DNA of 64,000 nt from Paracoccus contaminans (GCF_002105555.1 NZ_CP020612.1:709001-773000), one strand, 5' to 3'. Numbered from the stretch's first letter, positions 16,350 through 26,796 are shown. The notes: generated from the sequence alone by a model not told the origin. Numbers and translations are program-made.

Positions 16350-17345
16350 ATGGCAAGGCTTTTCCTCGCGGCGCTGGCCGCGCTGGTTCCCACCCTGGGG
16401 GCAGCGGGCGCGCCGCAGGTCGTGACGGACATCCTGCCCGTGCAGGCCCTGGCCGCGCGGGTGATGGAGGGCGTGGGCGAACCCGCGCTGCTGGTCCGGC
16501 CGGGCGCGTCGCCCCATGAATATGCGCTCAAGCCCTCGGAGGCGGCGGCGCTGGAAAAGGCGCAGGTGGTGTTCTTCGTCGGGCCCGAACTGTCGCCATG
16601 GCTGGTGCGGCCGGTGGAAACGCTGGCGCCCAAGGCGGTGCATGTCAGGCTGCTGGGCGCGGCGGGAACGCAGACCCTGACCAACCGCGAGGGCGCGACA
16701 TTCGAACTGCCGGACGAGGATCACGACCACCATCACGGCGGCGGGGATGACCACGAGGATCATGGCGGGGATCACGGCGGCGATCACGGCGGCGATCACC
16801 ACGGCCATCATCACGAGCCTGGGGGCATCGACCCCCATGCCTGGCTGGACCCCGAGAACGGCAAGGCCTGGACGCGCGCGATGGCGGCCGAACTGTCCCG
16901 GATCGACCCCGCGAATGCGGCCCGCTATCGGGCCAATGCCGATGCGGCGGTGGCCGAGATCGACGCCGCCGAGGCGGACACCGCAGCGGCGCTGCGCCCG
17001 CTGGGCGATGTGCGGTTCCTGGCCTTTCATGATGCGTTCCAGTATCTGGAACACCGCTTCGGGATCGGCGCGGCAGGATCGGTGTCGGCCAGCGATGCGG
17101 CCACGCCCGGACCGCGGCGGATCGCCACGCTGCGCGACGCCATGGATGCCCGCCAGGTCAGCTGCGTGCTGGCCGAGCCGCAGTTCGATCCCGACCTGCT
17201 GGGCGCCGCCCTTGGCGGGCACAAGATCCCCACGGTCGTCATCGACCCGCTGGGCGGGGATGTTCCCGCCGGTCCGGGCCGCTATCCCGCGATGATCCGG
17301 GCGATGGGCAAGGCCCTGCAGGACTGCGGCAGGACGGGTCACTGA
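16350..17345 (+). CDS. znuA: periplasmic zinc-binding protein
   Basis: A 331-residue cluster A-I binding protein; AAAGGAG precedes the ATG at 16350 and a short signal peptide ends near AGAAGA. Zinc ligands fall in RPGASPHEYALKPSEAAAL (His) and FLAFHDAFQYLEHRFG (His), with a terminal acidic ligand near IDPLG. Between about residues 122 and 156 is a His/Asp-rich loop containing repeated GGDH units, the zinc-capturing loop typical of ZnuA. It is transcribed away from zur under a shared Zur box and ends four bases from the ptsP stop on the other strand. Confidence 0.95.
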   Translation: MARLFLAALAALVPTLGAAGAPQVVTDILPVQALAARVMEGVGEPALLVRPGASPHEYALKPSEAAALEKAQVVFFVGPELSPWLVRPVETLAPKAVHVRLLGAAGTQTLTNREGATFELPDEDHDHHHGGGDDHEDHGGDHGGDHGGDHHGHHHEPGGIDPHAWLDPENGKAWTRAMAAELSRIDPANAARYRANADAAVAEIDAAEADTAAALRPLGDVRFLAFHDAFQYLEHRFGIGAAGSVSASDAATPGPRRIATLRDAMDARQVSCVLAEPQFDPDLLGAALGGHKIPTVVIDPLGGDVPAGPGRYPAMIRAMGKALQDCGRTGH

Positions 17346-17348
17346 CCG

Positions 17349-19598
17349 TCAGACCTGCGCGCCCGACGCGGCCAGGAAGGCGGTCACGGCCGGGCGCAGG
17401 TTCGTCGCCCCTTCCGCGCGCGCCGCGTCGATCGCGACGCGCAGGGCGGCTAGGTCGATGCGGCGGATCAGCGACTTGACCGGCCCGATCGAGGCGGGCC
17501 GCATCGACAGCTGCCGCAGGCCCAGGGCGGCGAACACCGCCGCCTCGACCGGCCGGCCGGCATCCTCGCCGCAAAAGCTCAGCGGCACGCCCGCCTGGCC
17601 GCAGCGGTCCACGATCATGCCGATCAGGTCCAGGAACGGCGTGGACAGCGTGTCATAGCGGCGGCGGACACGCTCGTTCTCGCGGTCCGCGGCATAGAAG
17701 AACTGCTTGAGATCGTTGCCCCCGATCGACACGAAATCGCATTGCCGGAAAAAGGCGGGCGGGGCGAAGGCCAGCGAAGGGGTTTCCAGCATCGCGCCCA
17801 CGCGCAGCTCGGCGGGGACCGGGCGGCCCATCTGCGCCTCGCGCCCGATCTGCTCGACCAGCATGGCGCGCCCCTGGGCGAATTCGTCCTGGTCGGCGAT
17901 GAAGGGGAACATCACGTTGAGCGGACGCCCGGCGCTGGCGCGGATCAGCGCCTGCAACTGCATCTGAAGCACGCCCTTCTTGTCCAGCCCGACGCGGATC
18001 GCGCGCCAGCCCATCGCCGGGTTCGGCTCGTCCAGGCGCTTCATGTAGGGCAGGACCTTGTCCGATCCGATATCGAGCGTGCGGAACACCACGGGCTTGC
18101 CGCGCGCATTCTCGATCACCCGCGCATAAAGGCCGGCCAGCTCGCTGCGCCGGGGAACGCGGGGCCGGGTCAGGAATTGCAGCTCGGTGCGGAACAGCCC
18201 CACCCCTTCGGCGCCCGAGCTGTCGATGCTGGGCAGGTCGGCCATCAGCCCGGCATTCATGAACAGCCGCACCGTCGTGCCGCATTGCGCGGTCGCCGGC
18301 AGGGCGCGCAGCCCGGCATAGCGTTCCTGCGCCTCGGCCTGCATGGCGATCTTGTCGCGAAAGGCGGCGGCAACGGAATCCTCGGGACGCAGATGGACGA
18401 TCCCGGCATCCCCATCGATCAGGATGGGATCGCCGTTCAGCGCCTCGGACCGGATGCGGGCGGCATGGATCACCAGCGGGATCGCCAGCGCCCGCGCGAC
18501 CACCGCCGCGTGGCTGCCGACCGAACCGTCCTCGAGCACCACGCCCCGCAGGCTGCGGCCATAATCCAGCAGCTCGGCCGGCCCGATATTGCGCGCCACC
18601 AGGATCGGATTGGCCGGCATCGTCCCGCCGGTATCCTTGCCCTGCCCCGTCAGGATGCGCAGCAGGCGGTTGGACAGATCGTCCAGATCGTGCAGCCGGT
18701 CGCGCAGATAGGGATCGGCCGCGCTTTCCAGCCGCGCGCGGGTCTGCGACTGTTCCTTCTCGACCGCCGCCTCGGCCGAAAGGCCCAAGTCGATGTCTTC
18801 CTCCATCCGGCGCAGCCAGCTGCGCGAATTGGCGAACATCCGGTAGGCTTCCAGCACCGCCTCGCCCTCGCCGCCGCCCATCTCGGCGCTGGCGACCATC
18901 TGCTCGACGGTGTCGCGCAGCACGGCGACGGCCTCGGTCAGGCGCGCGCGTTCCTTGGCCGGGTCGTCGCCGACGGGATTGGTGATGACCACGCGCGGCT
19001 CGTGCAGCCAGACCTGCCCTTCGGCCGCGCCCTCCTGCCCGCCGGTGCCGCGAAAGACGGCGGGAAAGCGGTGGGTCAGGGGATGGGCCTCGTTGCCGAC
19101 GAAGGCGCCCAGTTCGGCCATCTCGGCCAGGACCATCGCCACGACCTCAAGCCCGTAGATCTCGTCCTCGGAATATTCGCGCGCCTCGCGCGACTGCACG
19201 ACCAGCACGCCCAGCCGCTCGCCCACGCGCCGGATCGGCACGCCCAGGAACGAGGGGAACACCTCCTCGCCCGTTTCGGGCATGTAGCGGAAACCGGCCT
19301 GCGAGGGCGCATCGGCCGTATTGATGGGCCGGCCCGTGCGCGCGACACGGCCGACCAGCCCCTCGCCCAGGCGCAGCCGGGTGCGGTGGACCGATTCCGG
19401 GCGCAAGCCGCAGCTTGCGCACAGCTCCAGCGTGTCGGGATCGCGGAACAGATAGACCGAACACACATTCGAGCGCATCGAATCGGCGATGTGATGGGTG
19501 ATGCGGTCCAGCCGCGCCTGTCCGTCGCCCGGCGCGGCAAGCGTGTCACGCAGCCGGCCCAGCAGCTTGCGCGATTCGCTTTCCAGGCTTTCCGGCAT
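17349..19598 (-). CDS. ptsP: phosphoenolpyruvate-protein phosphotransferase, nitrogen PTS (EI-Ntr)
   Basis: A 749-residue enzyme I of the regulatory PTS-Ntr chain. Residues 1-160 form a GAF domain (SMRSNVCSVYLFRDPDTLEL, ALGVPIRR-like FLGVPIRRVGERLGVLVVQS). The swivelling domain carries GSVGSHAAVVARALAIP with the phosphorylated His363. The C-terminal PEP-binding barrel has SIGGNDLKQFFYAADRENER and the active-site Cys in LSFCGEDAGRP. It phosphorylates NPr, and the GAF domain is expected to sense glutamine or 2-oxoglutarate. It follows lysC in the same direction, an arrangement seen in related bacteria. Confidence 0.95.
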   Translation of the reverse strand: MPESLESESRKLLGRLRDTLAAPGDGQARLDRITHHIADSMRSNVCSVYLFRDPDTLELCASCGLRPESVHRTRLRLGEGLVGRVARTGRPINTADAPSQAGFRYMPETGEEVFPSFLGVPIRRVGERLGVLVVQSREAREYSEDEIYGLEVVAMVLAEMAELGAFVGNEAHPLTHRFPAVFRGTGGQEGAAEGQVWLHEPRVVITNPVGDDPAKERARLTEAVAVLRDTVEQMVASAEMGGGEGEAVLEAYRMFANSRSWLRRMEEDIDLGLSAEAAVEKEQSQTRARLESAADPYLRDRLHDLDDLSNRLLRILTGQGKDTGGTMPANPILVARNIGPAELLDYGRSLRGVVLEDGSVGSHAAVVARALAIPLVIHAARIRSEALNGDPILIDGDAGIVHLRPEDSVAAAFRDKIAMQAEAQERYAGLRALPATAQCGTTVRLFMNAGLMADLPSIDSSGAEGVGLFRTELQFLTRPRVPRRSELAGLYARVIENARGKPVVFRTLDIGSDKVLPYMKRLDEPNPAMGWRAIRVGLDKKGVLQMQLQALIRASAGRPLNVMFPFIADQDEFAQGRAMLVEQIGREAQMGRPVPAELRVGAMLETPSLAFAPPAFFRQCDFVSIGGNDLKQFFYAADRENERVRRRYDTLSTPFLDLIGMIVDRCGQAGVPLSFCGEDAGRPVEAAVFAALGLRQLSMRPASIGPVKSLIRRIDLAALRVAIDAARAEGATNLRPAVTAFLAASGAQV

Positions 19599-19650
19599 GA
19601 TCCCCAGCCCCCTTCCCGGCCCTCACCGATGCCGGTGCGGGCCGCCCGGA

Positions 19651-20907
19651 TCAGGCTTTCTCAAGCTCGAAGGCATCATGCAGCGCCTGCACGGCCAGTT
19701 CCATATACTTGCGGTCGATCAGGACCGAAATCTTGATCTCGCTGGTGGCGATGACCTTGATGTTGATGTTCTCGTCAGCCAGCGCGCGGAACATGCGTGC
19801 CGCGACCCCCGTATGGGACCGCATCCCGATCCCGACCACCGACACCTTGGCCACCTCGGTATCCACGGCAAGATCGTCATAGGCGATGCGGCCGGCGGCG
19901 CGGGCATCCTCCATCGCCTTGCGGGCGCGTTCGACCTGGTTGATCGGGCAGGAAAAGGTCATGTCGGTGACCGCGCCGGGGTGATCCTCGTAATCGCGTT
20001 CCGAGATGTTCTGGACGATCATGTCAACGTTGACGCCCGCCTCGGCCAGGGGCGCAAAGATGGCGGCGGAAATGCCGGGCCGATCCTCGACCGTCACCAG
20101 CGTGATCTTGGCCTCGTCGCGCGAATAGGCAACGCCCGAAACGACCTTGGATTCCATGATCTCATCCTCAGCACAGACCAGCGTGCCGCTGGTATCGTCG
20201 GTGTCCTCGAAGGACGACAGCACCCGCAGGCGCACGTTATAGCGCATCGCCAGTTCGACCGAGCGCGTCTGCAGCACCTTGGCGCCGAGGCTGGCCAGTT
20301 CCAGCATCTCCTCGAAGGCGATGCGGTCCAGCTTGCGGGCCTTGCCGCTGATGCGCGGATCGGTCGTATAGACGCCGTCCACATCGGTATAGATGTCGCA
20401 GCGTTCGGCGCCGAAGGCGGCGGCAAAGGCGACGGCGGTGGTGTCCGACCCGCCGCGGCCCAGCGTGGTGATGCGCCCGTCCGGCGCGACACCCTGAAAC
20501 CCCGCGACGACCGCGACCTTCATCCCTTCGGCGAATTTGGCGTCGATGTTGCCCCGCGGGATCGACACGAACCGGGCGCTGCCGTGCTGGGCGGTGGTGT
20601 TGATGGGCACCTGCCAGCCCTGCCAGCTGCGGGCGGGCACGCCCATTTCCTGCAGGCGCAGCGCCATCAGCCCGGCGGTGACATTCTCGCCCGAGGCGAC
20701 GACCGCATCATATTCGCGCGCGTCATAAAGGCGCGAGGTGCCCTCGACCCAGCCGACCAGTTCGTTGGTGCGGCCCGACATGGCGCTGACGATGACGATG
20801 ACCTGATAGCCGCGTTCGACCTCGCGCTGCACCTTGCGGGCAGCGTTGGCGATACGGTCCAGATCGGCCACCGATGTGCCGCCGAATTTCATGACCAGAA
20901 GCGGCAT
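19651..20907 (-). CDS. lysC: aspartate kinase
   Basis: A 418-residue monofunctional aspartokinase, the first step to lysine, threonine and methionine. The ATG at 20907 gives the canonical MPLLVMKFGGTSVADLDRI; GRGGSDTTAVAFAAAFGAER is the substrate site. The last 150 residues hold two ACT domains (for example ITLVTVEDRPGISAAIFAPL and VSVVGIGMRSHTGVAARMF), which usually bind lysine/threonine for feedback inhibition. It lies 52 bases upstream of ptsP. Confidence 0.97.
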   Translation of the reverse strand: MPLLVMKFGGTSVADLDRIANAARKVQREVERGYQVIVIVSAMSGRTNELVGWVEGTSRLYDAREYDAVVASGENVTAGLMALRLQEMGVPARSWQGWQVPINTTAQHGSARFVSIPRGNIDAKFAEGMKVAVVAGFQGVAPDGRITTLGRGGSDTTAVAFAAAFGAERCDIYTDVDGVYTTDPRISGKARKLDRIAFEEMLELASLGAKVLQTRSVELAMRYNVRLRVLSSFEDTDDTSGTLVCAEDEIMESKVVSGVAYSRDEAKITLVTVEDRPGISAAIFAPLAEAGVNVDMIVQNISERDYEDHPGAVTDMTFSCPINQVERARKAMEDARAAGRIAYDDLAVDTEVAKVSVVGIGMRSHTGVAARMFRALADENINIKVIATSEIKISVLIDRKYMELAVQALHDAFELEKA

Positions 20908-20992
20908 GGCAAGCCTCCAGCGCCGGGTTGACCGGGGGCTGATAGGGCAGGCGCATCGCGGGGGCAAGGGGCGCGCCCTGCGCCCCCGTCCG

Positions 20993-21415
20993 TCAGGACA
21001 GCTTGCGGCGCGGCATGAACGGCAGCGGAGCGACGGGAACGCCGTCCTCGATCAGGCGCCGGGCATCCTCGACGCGGGCCTCGCCGTGGATCGCCCGGTG
21101 CGGCATATCGCCCTCGTGCATGGCGCGGGCCTGCGCGGCAAAGGCGTCGCCCACATAATCCGAATTCGCCTCGACCCGGCGGCGCAGTTCCGCCAGCGCC
21201 TGTTCGGCCGGGCTGGCCGGGGCGTCCAGCGCCCGCGCCGCCGGCTCGTCACGCGCGGGAATGGCAGGGGCCATCGGTGCCTTGGCGATCTGGGCCGAGC
21301 CGCACACCGAACAGCGCACCTGCCCGGCGGCGCACAGGGAATCGAACCCGTCCGCCGACCGGAACCAGCCGTCGAAATCGTGCCCCAGCTTGCAACGCAG
21401 CGCATAACGGATCAT
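20993..21415 (-). CDS. DUF1178 family protein (zinc-ribbon-like)
   Basis: A 140-residue conserved alphaproteobacterial protein. MIRYALRCKLGHDFDGWFR followed by RCSVCGS gives a Cys-His / CxxC set that looks like a small zinc site. The C-terminal half is charged. No biochemical function is known to me. The ATG overlaps the stop of waaA (ATGA), so it is translationally coupled to the lipid A-Kdo gene. Confidence 0.85.
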   Translation of the reverse strand: MIRYALRCKLGHDFDGWFRSADGFDSLCAAGQVRCSVCGSAQIAKAPMAPAIPARDEPAARALDAPASPAEQALAELRRRVEANSDYVGDAFAAQARAMHEGDMPHRAIHGEARVEDARRLIEDGVPVAPLPFMPRRKLS

Positions 21416-22691
21416 CCGGCGTCCCCCTTCGACCCGCCAATATCGGGGCCGCCCGCCGCCGGTTCAAGCGGCCCCTCCGCTGCCAGCGACAGCAGCGCCG
21501 CGACCAGCGCCCCCGGATCAGGGGCAGCGGCCATCAGCGCGGCGCGCGCGGCGGCGCCCATCGCCATGCGCCGCACAGGCGCATCCATCAGCGCGCCCAC
21601 CTGCCCGGCCAGCCCGTCCGCCGAAACCTGCACCGCCCCCCCGGCCGCGCCCAGCGCGGCATAGTCATCGGCGAAATTGGCGACATGGGGGCCATGGAGC
21701 AGGGCGCAGCGGAAGGCCGCAGGCTCCCACGGGGTATGCCCGCCGCGGTCGGTCAGCGAGCCGCCCACCATGCAGATGCCGGCGGCCGCATAGGCGCGCT
21801 CCATCACGCCCAGCCGGTCGATCAGCAGGACAGCCGCACCGCCCCAAGACCCCTCGCCCTGATCCTGGCCACGCCGGGCCATCGTCAGGCCGCGCGCTGC
21901 AATCATCGCCGCAACCGCATCGGCCCGCCGCGGATGGCGCGGCGCCAGGACCAGCCTTGCGCCCGGACGGCGCTGCCGCAGCGCCAGATGGGCGTCAAGC
22001 GCCGCCTCATCCTCGCCCGGATGGGTCGAGGCGGCGAGCCAGACCTCTCCCCTCTCCGGGCCGTCAGGGGGGGGATCATCCGCGCGGGCCCCATCAGCTT
22101 GAGATTGGTGCGCGGGGCCAGCGCCCCGGCCCGCAGGCCAAGCCCGATCAGCCGCCCTTCGGTGGCCGCGTCCTGGGCCGACAGCAGGTCGATCCCGCCC
22201 AGCACCGGGGCGATCAGCCCGCGCGCGCGCGCCCAGCGCCGGGCCGAGCGCGCCGACATCCGCGCGCCGATCACCGCCTGCCCGATCCCTCGCGCGCGCA
22301 GGGCGGCGCTGCGGCTCGGCCAGATCTCGTTTTCCACCGTCACCGCCAGCACCGGCCGAAGGGCATCCAGAAACCGCGCCACGGCCTGCGGCGCGTCGAG
22401 GGGCGCCAGCCGCGCCGCCAGGCCCCAGCCGCGCGCCAAGGCCCGGCCCGTGCGGCTGTTCGCCGTGACCAGCACCGGCCGCGCCGCGGCCAGCGCCGTG
22501 ATGATCAGCCGGGCCGAATTCAGCTCGCCCACGCTGGCCGCATGAACCCAGATCGCACCCGGCATGCGGGGCAGCTCATCCAGCGCCAGCCGCTCGCGCA
22601 GGGCCGGATCAAGGGGGGCTGCGGGCCGGGCCGCGGCCCCGGCCAGGCGCGTCAGGCTGCGATACAGCACCAGGCTGGCGCGATCCGTCAC
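21412..22691 (-). CDS. waaA: 3-deoxy-D-manno-octulosonic acid transferase (frameshifted in this sequence)
   Basis: Two frames together give the Kdo transferase that attaches Kdo to lipid IVA at the inner membrane. The first runs from the likely GTG at 22691 (LVLYRSLTRLAG, AIWVHAASVGELNSARLII, VTVENEIWPSRS, LGGIDLLSAQDAATEGRLIG) to the C8 run at 22067-22074. The second continues EVWLAASTHPGEDEAALDAH, LVLAPRHPRRADAV, and GGSLTDRGGHTPWEPAAF to 21412. Adding one C to the run joins them into 426 residues, the normal family length. The gene is normally needed for the outer membrane, so an error in the sequence is more likely than loss. The GTG has no strong ribosome binding site. Confidence 0.88.
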
Positions 22692-23433
22692 GGGATCAGG
22701 CAGGGATGGTGGCGGCCAGCGCCCCGGGGGCAGCCCCGGCCGGGCGGCAAGGCCGACAGATGAAACCGTTCCACATGCCCGAAACCTCTTGCAGATCAAC
22801 CGCCACGCAATGCGGTCTAGACGGGAAGGCCGGCCCGGAACAACGGAAAACCCGGCACGGGCACGCCATGCCGCCGCGGGAAACCCGGCGGCGCGGCGCA
22901 TGCGCCCATGCCATGCCGCGCAGCGCGGCCCGGACCCGCAGCCGAGATCCTGCGCAAGGGCAGGCGCTCAATTCCTCAGGCAGCGGATGGTTCGGCCCCT
23001 GTGTTTTTCTGGCCCGACGTGCTGAACCGCGCCCCGGCAGGAATCAAGGCGAGGCTGACAGCACCGCCTTGGCCCCACGGCCCAAGGCAAATGCGCCAGG
23101 ACTGCCCGGCCGCATCATGCGGCGCAGCGGCACTGGGGGCGCGTGCCTGGCCAAGCACCATGCCGCAGCGGCCCGCCTCCGCCGCGATGATCCGGTCAGG
23201 GGACCATGCCTTTTGCCTTGCCCTTCCGATCGCAGCGGAACGGCCCATCTTGGCTGGCGCATATGGCGTGCCAACAGTAATCCAGCCGGATGGGGCGGGC
23301 CGATCATGCCCAGGCGCAAACGAGGAGGGCTGATGGCGCATGGCAGGCCCCGCGCATGACCCGCGGCGCAGACATGAACCCCAAGCGGGCCGCCAAGGGC
23401 GCCGAAATCCAGCCGCATGCGAAAGGGAGAATG
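22692..23433. other. intergenic region between waaA and tRNA-Cys
   Basis: About 740 bases without a gene I can support. Long open frames exist on both strands only because stops are rare at this GC, and none shows domain motifs or good initiation signals. The tRNA reads into this region, so its terminator should be here; I do not see a clear hairpin with a T run next to the tRNA end. Confidence 0.4.
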
Positions 23434-23507
23434 TGGAGGCGGGTACCGGAATCGAACCGGTCTTCACGGATTTGCAATCCGCTGCGTAACCTCTCCGCCA
23501 ACCCGCC
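23434..23507 (-). tRNA. tRNA-Cys (GCA)
   Basis: The minus strand folds as a 74-base cloverleaf: acceptor GGCGGGT pairs with ACCCGCC, the discriminator is T and CCA is encoded. The anticodon loop ATTGCAAAT gives anticodon GCA. The T arm contains GGTTCGATTCC. The tRNA is transcribed away from the osmC-like gene, in the same direction as waaA. Confidence 0.95.
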
Positions 23508-23613
23508 GCCGTGAGGTGAAGGGTTGATAGGCCATCGCGCGCCGTCCTGCAAGCACCGAGCGGCCGGGCCGGCGGCCCCGTTCGGGTGCGCCGCAAGCGG
23601 TCGGCGCCGGCGG

Positions 23614-24075
23614 TCAGGCGATCACGAAGCGGGGCTGGTGATCGACCGGGAAGTTCACCGAACGCGCGATGAAGCATACCTCGGGGATGCGGTGGTGGAT
23701 CGCCGCGGCGGCGGCGATGTCGGTGCCGGCCGCGACGGTGATCCGCGGGCGCAGCGTTGCGCCCAGAAAGCGGCCCGCGCCGCCGGGACCGGCCTCGGCG
23801 ATGCCCAGCGGGCAATCCTCATAGGCCGTGACCACGATGGCGGCATCGGCGGCGTAGTGCAGGAACCATAGCATGTGGCAGGCCGACAAGGCCGACAACA
23901 GCAGATCCTCGGGGTTCATCTTGCCGGGGTCACCGCCCAGCAGCGGGTCGTTGGAACAGTGGATGACCGGCTTGCCGGGCACCGCGATGTCCCAGGTCCG
24001 GTCATAGCCGCGATAACTGGCCGTCCCCTGCCCGCGGTTGCCTGTCCAGATGATGGCAGAGGCATGCTGGTGCAT
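23614..24075 (-). CDS. OsmC-like peroxiredoxin family protein
   Basis: A 153-residue OsmC/Ohr-fold protein. GNDPLLGG-like CSNDPLLGGDPGKMNPEDLL and SALSACHMLWFLHYAADAA carry the two family cysteines, though the first is shifted toward the loop. The C terminus HHRIPEVCFIARSVNFPV is also typical. Members reduce organic or fatty-acid hydroperoxides in the cytoplasm. It stands alone between the tRNA and argG, reading the same way as argG. The exact substrate is not predictable. Confidence 0.85.
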   Translation of the reverse strand: MHQHASAIIWTGNRGQGTASYRGYDRTWDIAVPGKPVIHCSNDPLLGGDPGKMNPEDLLLSALSACHMLWFLHYAADAAIVVTAYEDCPLGIAEAGPGGAGRFLGATLRPRITVAAGTDIAAAAAIHHRIPEVCFIARSVNFPVDHQPRFVIA

Positions 24076-24126
24076 CGTGATCCCCCGGGGTCGCGGGCGG
24101 CGCCGGCGCGCAGCCCGCAGCCGCGC

Positions 24127-25353
24127 CTACTTCACCCGCGCGTTGCGGTTGCCGATCAGCTTCAGCCGCAGCGCGTTCAGACGGATGAAGCCGGCGGCGT
24201 CCTTCTGGTCATAGGCGCCGGCGTCATCCTCGAACGTCACATGCGCCTCGGAATAAAGGCTCATGTCAGACCAGCGCCCGACGGTGTTGGCGCTGCCCTT
24301 GTATAGCTTGAGCCGCACCGTGCCCGAGACATAGTCCTGCGACTTGTCGATCAGCGCCTGCAGCATCTCGCGTTCGGGGCTGAACCAGAAGCCGTTATAG
24401 ATCAGCTCGGCATAGCGCGGCATCAGGCTGTCCTTGAGATGGCCCGAGCCGCTGTCCAGCGTGATCTGCTCGATTCCCCGATGCGCTTCCAGCAGGATGG
24501 TGCCGCCGGGCGTTTCATAGATGCCGCGCGACTTCATCCCGACAAACCGGTTTTCCACGAAATCCAGCCGCCCGATGCCGTGCTTGCGGCCATGGTCGTT
24601 CAGCGCGGTCAGCAGCGTGGCGGGCGACATCGCCTGCCCGTTGATCGCCACCGCGTCGCCCTTTTCAAAGGTGATCTCGATATATTCAGGCGTGTCGGGC
24701 GCGTCCTCGGGGCTGACGGTGCGGGCATAGACGTAATCGGGCGCCTCCTCGGCGGGGTTTTCCAGCGCCTTGCCCTCGGACGAGGTGTGCAGCAGGTTCG
24801 CGTCCACGCTGAAGGGCGCCTCGCCGCGCTTGTCCTTGGCGATCGGGATCTGGTTCGCTTCGGCGAACTCGATCAGCTTGGTGCGGCTGGTCAGATCCCA
24901 CAGGCGCCAGGGCGCGATGACCTTGATCGACGGATCGAGCGCATAGGCAGACAGCTCGAACCGGACCTGGTCGTTGCCCTTGCCGGTCGCGCCGTGGGCC
25001 ACAGCATCGGCGCCGTGCTGGTGCGCCAGCTCGACCAGCCGCTTGGCGATCAGCGGGCGGGCGATCGAGGTGCCCAGCAGATACAGCCCCTCATAAACGG
25101 CATTGGCGCGGAACATCGGGAAGACATAGTCGCGCACGAATTCCTCGCGCACATCCTCGATATGGATGTTCTCGGGCTTGATGCCCAGCAGCTCGGCCTT
25201 GGCCCGCGCGGGCTCCAGCTCCTCGCCCTGGCCGAGATCGGCGGTGAAGGTGATGACCTCGCAGCCGTATTCCGCCTGCAGCCATTTCAGGATGATCGAG
25301 GTGTCCAGCCCCCCGGAATAGGCGAGAACGACTTTTTTCGGTGCGGCGGTCAT
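24127..25353 (-). CDS. argG: argininosuccinate synthase
   Basis: A 408-residue ATP-dependent ligase joining citrulline and aspartate in arginine synthesis. The N-terminal PP-loop reads [38 protein letters not shown] and [14 protein letters not shown] form the citrulline/aspartate sites. Length and motifs are complete. It diverges from ilvA across a gap of about 190 bases. Confidence 0.98.
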   Translation of the reverse strand: MTAAPKKVVLAYSGGLDTSIILKWLQAEYGCEVITFTADLGQGEELEPARAKAELLGIKPENIHIEDVREEFVRDYVFPMFRANAVYEGLYLLGTSIARPLIAKRLVELAHQHGADAVAHGATGKGNDQVRFELSAYALDPSIKVIAPWRLWDLTSRTKLIEFAEANQIPIAKDKRGEAPFSVDANLLHTSSEGKALENPAEEAPDYVYARTVSPEDAPDTPEYIEITFEKGDAVAINGQAMSPATLLTALNDHGRKHGIGRLDFVENRFVGMKSRGIYETPGGTILLEAHRGIEQITLDSGSGHLKDSLMPRYAELIYNGFWFSPEREMLQALIDKSQDYVSGTVRLKLYKGSANTVGRWSDMSLYSEAHVTFEDDAGAYDQKDAAGFIRLNALRLKLIGNRNARVK

Positions 25354-25546
25354 CTGCAGTCCCCTTTCCTTGACCGGGACGGATTATGGCCTTTCGGGCA
25401 GGCTCACAAGAGAAAGCGGCGCAGCGCCCCGGCGGCTGCGGGGGCGCCTGCGGGCGGGCGCTTGGGGCGGCCTTTCGGACGGCCTTTCGGACGGGGCGGG
25501 ACGGGCGGCGCTTGCCAAATGGCGCGGTTTTGCCCAAGTCGTTCCC

Positions 25547-26794
25547 ATGACCGCATTCACCGACTCTGTCGCCGCCGCCGGTGCGGCGCTGCGCGCGCTG
25601 TTCGACCCGACCCCGCTTCAGCGCAACGACCATCTGTCTGCGCTGTATGATGCGGATATCTGGCTCAAGCGCGAGGATCTGACCCCCGTGCGCAGCTACA
25701 AGCTGCGCGGCGCCTTCACCGCGATGCATCATGCAAAGGCTGGTCCGGGCGCGCATTTCGTCTGCGCCAGCGCGGGCAACCATGCCCAGGGGGTCGCCTT
25801 TGCCTGCCGCCATTTCGGCGCGCGGGGCACGATCTTCATGCCGGTGACGACGCCGCGCCAGAAGATCGACAAGACGCGGATCTTCGGGGGCGATGCGGTC
25901 GAGATCGTGCTGACGGGGGATTATTTCGACCAGACCCTCAAGGCGGCGCAGGACTTTACCGTCCAGCAGGGCGCGGTGTTCCTGTCGCCCTTCGACGATC
26001 CCCATGTGATCGAGGGGCAGGCCACGGTGGCGCTCGAGCTGCTGGCGCAGATGGACGGGGCGCCGGACCGGGTGGTGCTGCCGGTCGGGGGCGGCGGGCT
26101 GGCCGCGGGCGTGACACGCTGCCTGGGCGATCTGGCGCCCCGGACGGAATTCACCTTTGTCGAGCCGGCCGGCGGAGCCAGCCTGGCCGCGGCGCTGCAG
26201 GCGGGCGCGCCCGTCACCCTGCCGCGGGTGGACAGCTTCGTGGACGGGGCGGCGGTGGCGCGGATCGGGGCCTTGCCCTTTGCCCAGCTGTCGCGGTTCA
26301 GCCCCGCCGATGTGCTGGCCGTGCCCGAGGACCGGATCAGCGCGACCATCATCCAGATGCTGAATGTCGAAGGCATCGTGCTGGAACCGGCCGGGGCGCT
26401 GGCCATCGACGCGCTGCGCGATCTGGCGGCGCGGGGCATGCTGGAGGGACGGCGCGTCGTCTGTGTCTGCTCTGGCGGGAATTTCGATTTCGAGCGCCTG
26501 CCCGAGGTGCGCGAACGCGCCCAGCGCTGGGCCGGGCTGAAGAAATATTTCATCCTGCGCCTGCCCCAGCGGCCCGGCGCGTTGCGTGAATTCCTGGGCC
26601 TGCTCGGCCCCGACGACGATATCGCGCGGTTCGAATATCTCAAGAAGTCGGCGCGCAATTTCGGCTCGGTCCTGATCGGGATCGAAACGACCAGCCCCGA
26701 TCATCTGGAATCGCTGTCCGCGCGGCTGGCGGTCGCGGGCTTTGACTGGCGCGACATCACCGGGGACGCGGTCCTGTCCGAATTCCTGATCTGA
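25547..26794 (+). CDS. ilvA: threonine ammonia-lyase (threonine deaminase)
   Basis: A 415-residue PLP enzyme that makes 2-oxobutyrate for isoleucine. PVRSYKLRGAFTAM contains the PLP lysine, Lys52; SAGNHAQGVAFACR and LPVGGGGLAAGV are substrate- and phosphate-binding segments. The C-terminal 80 residues (YFILRLPQRPGALREFLGLL) form one ACT-like regulatory domain, so it is the shorter biosynthetic type. The ATG at 25547 is preferred over upstream extensions, which are low-complexity. It converges on the HPt gene with eight bases between stops. Confidence 0.95.
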   Translation: MTAFTDSVAAAGAALRALFDPTPLQRNDHLSALYDADIWLKREDLTPVRSYKLRGAFTAMHHAKAGPGAHFVCASAGNHAQGVAFACRHFGARGTIFMPVTTPRQKIDKTRIFGGDAVEIVLTGDYFDQTLKAAQDFTVQQGAVFLSPFDDPHVIEGQATVALELLAQMDGAPDRVVLPVGGGGLAAGVTRCLGDLAPRTEFTFVEPAGGASLAAALQAGAPVTLPRVDSFVDGAAVARIGALPFAQLSRFSPADVLAVPEDRISATIIQMLNVEGIVLEPAGALAIDALRDLAARGMLEGRRVVCVCSGGNFDFERLPEVRERAQRWAGLKKYFILRLPQRPGALREFLGLLGPDDDIARFEYLKKSARNFGSVLIGIETTSPDHLESLSARLAVAGFDWRDITGDAVLSEFLI

Positions 26795-26796
26795 TC

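Noticed and set aside
16715..16815. Repeated GGCGATCAC units
   Set aside because: They encode the GGDH repeats of the ZnuA histidine-rich loop, a normal feature of the family.
22976..23815. Minus-strand frame spanning the tRNA-Cys region
   Set aside because: It passes through the tRNA and into the osmC-like gene in another frame; open only because of GC content.
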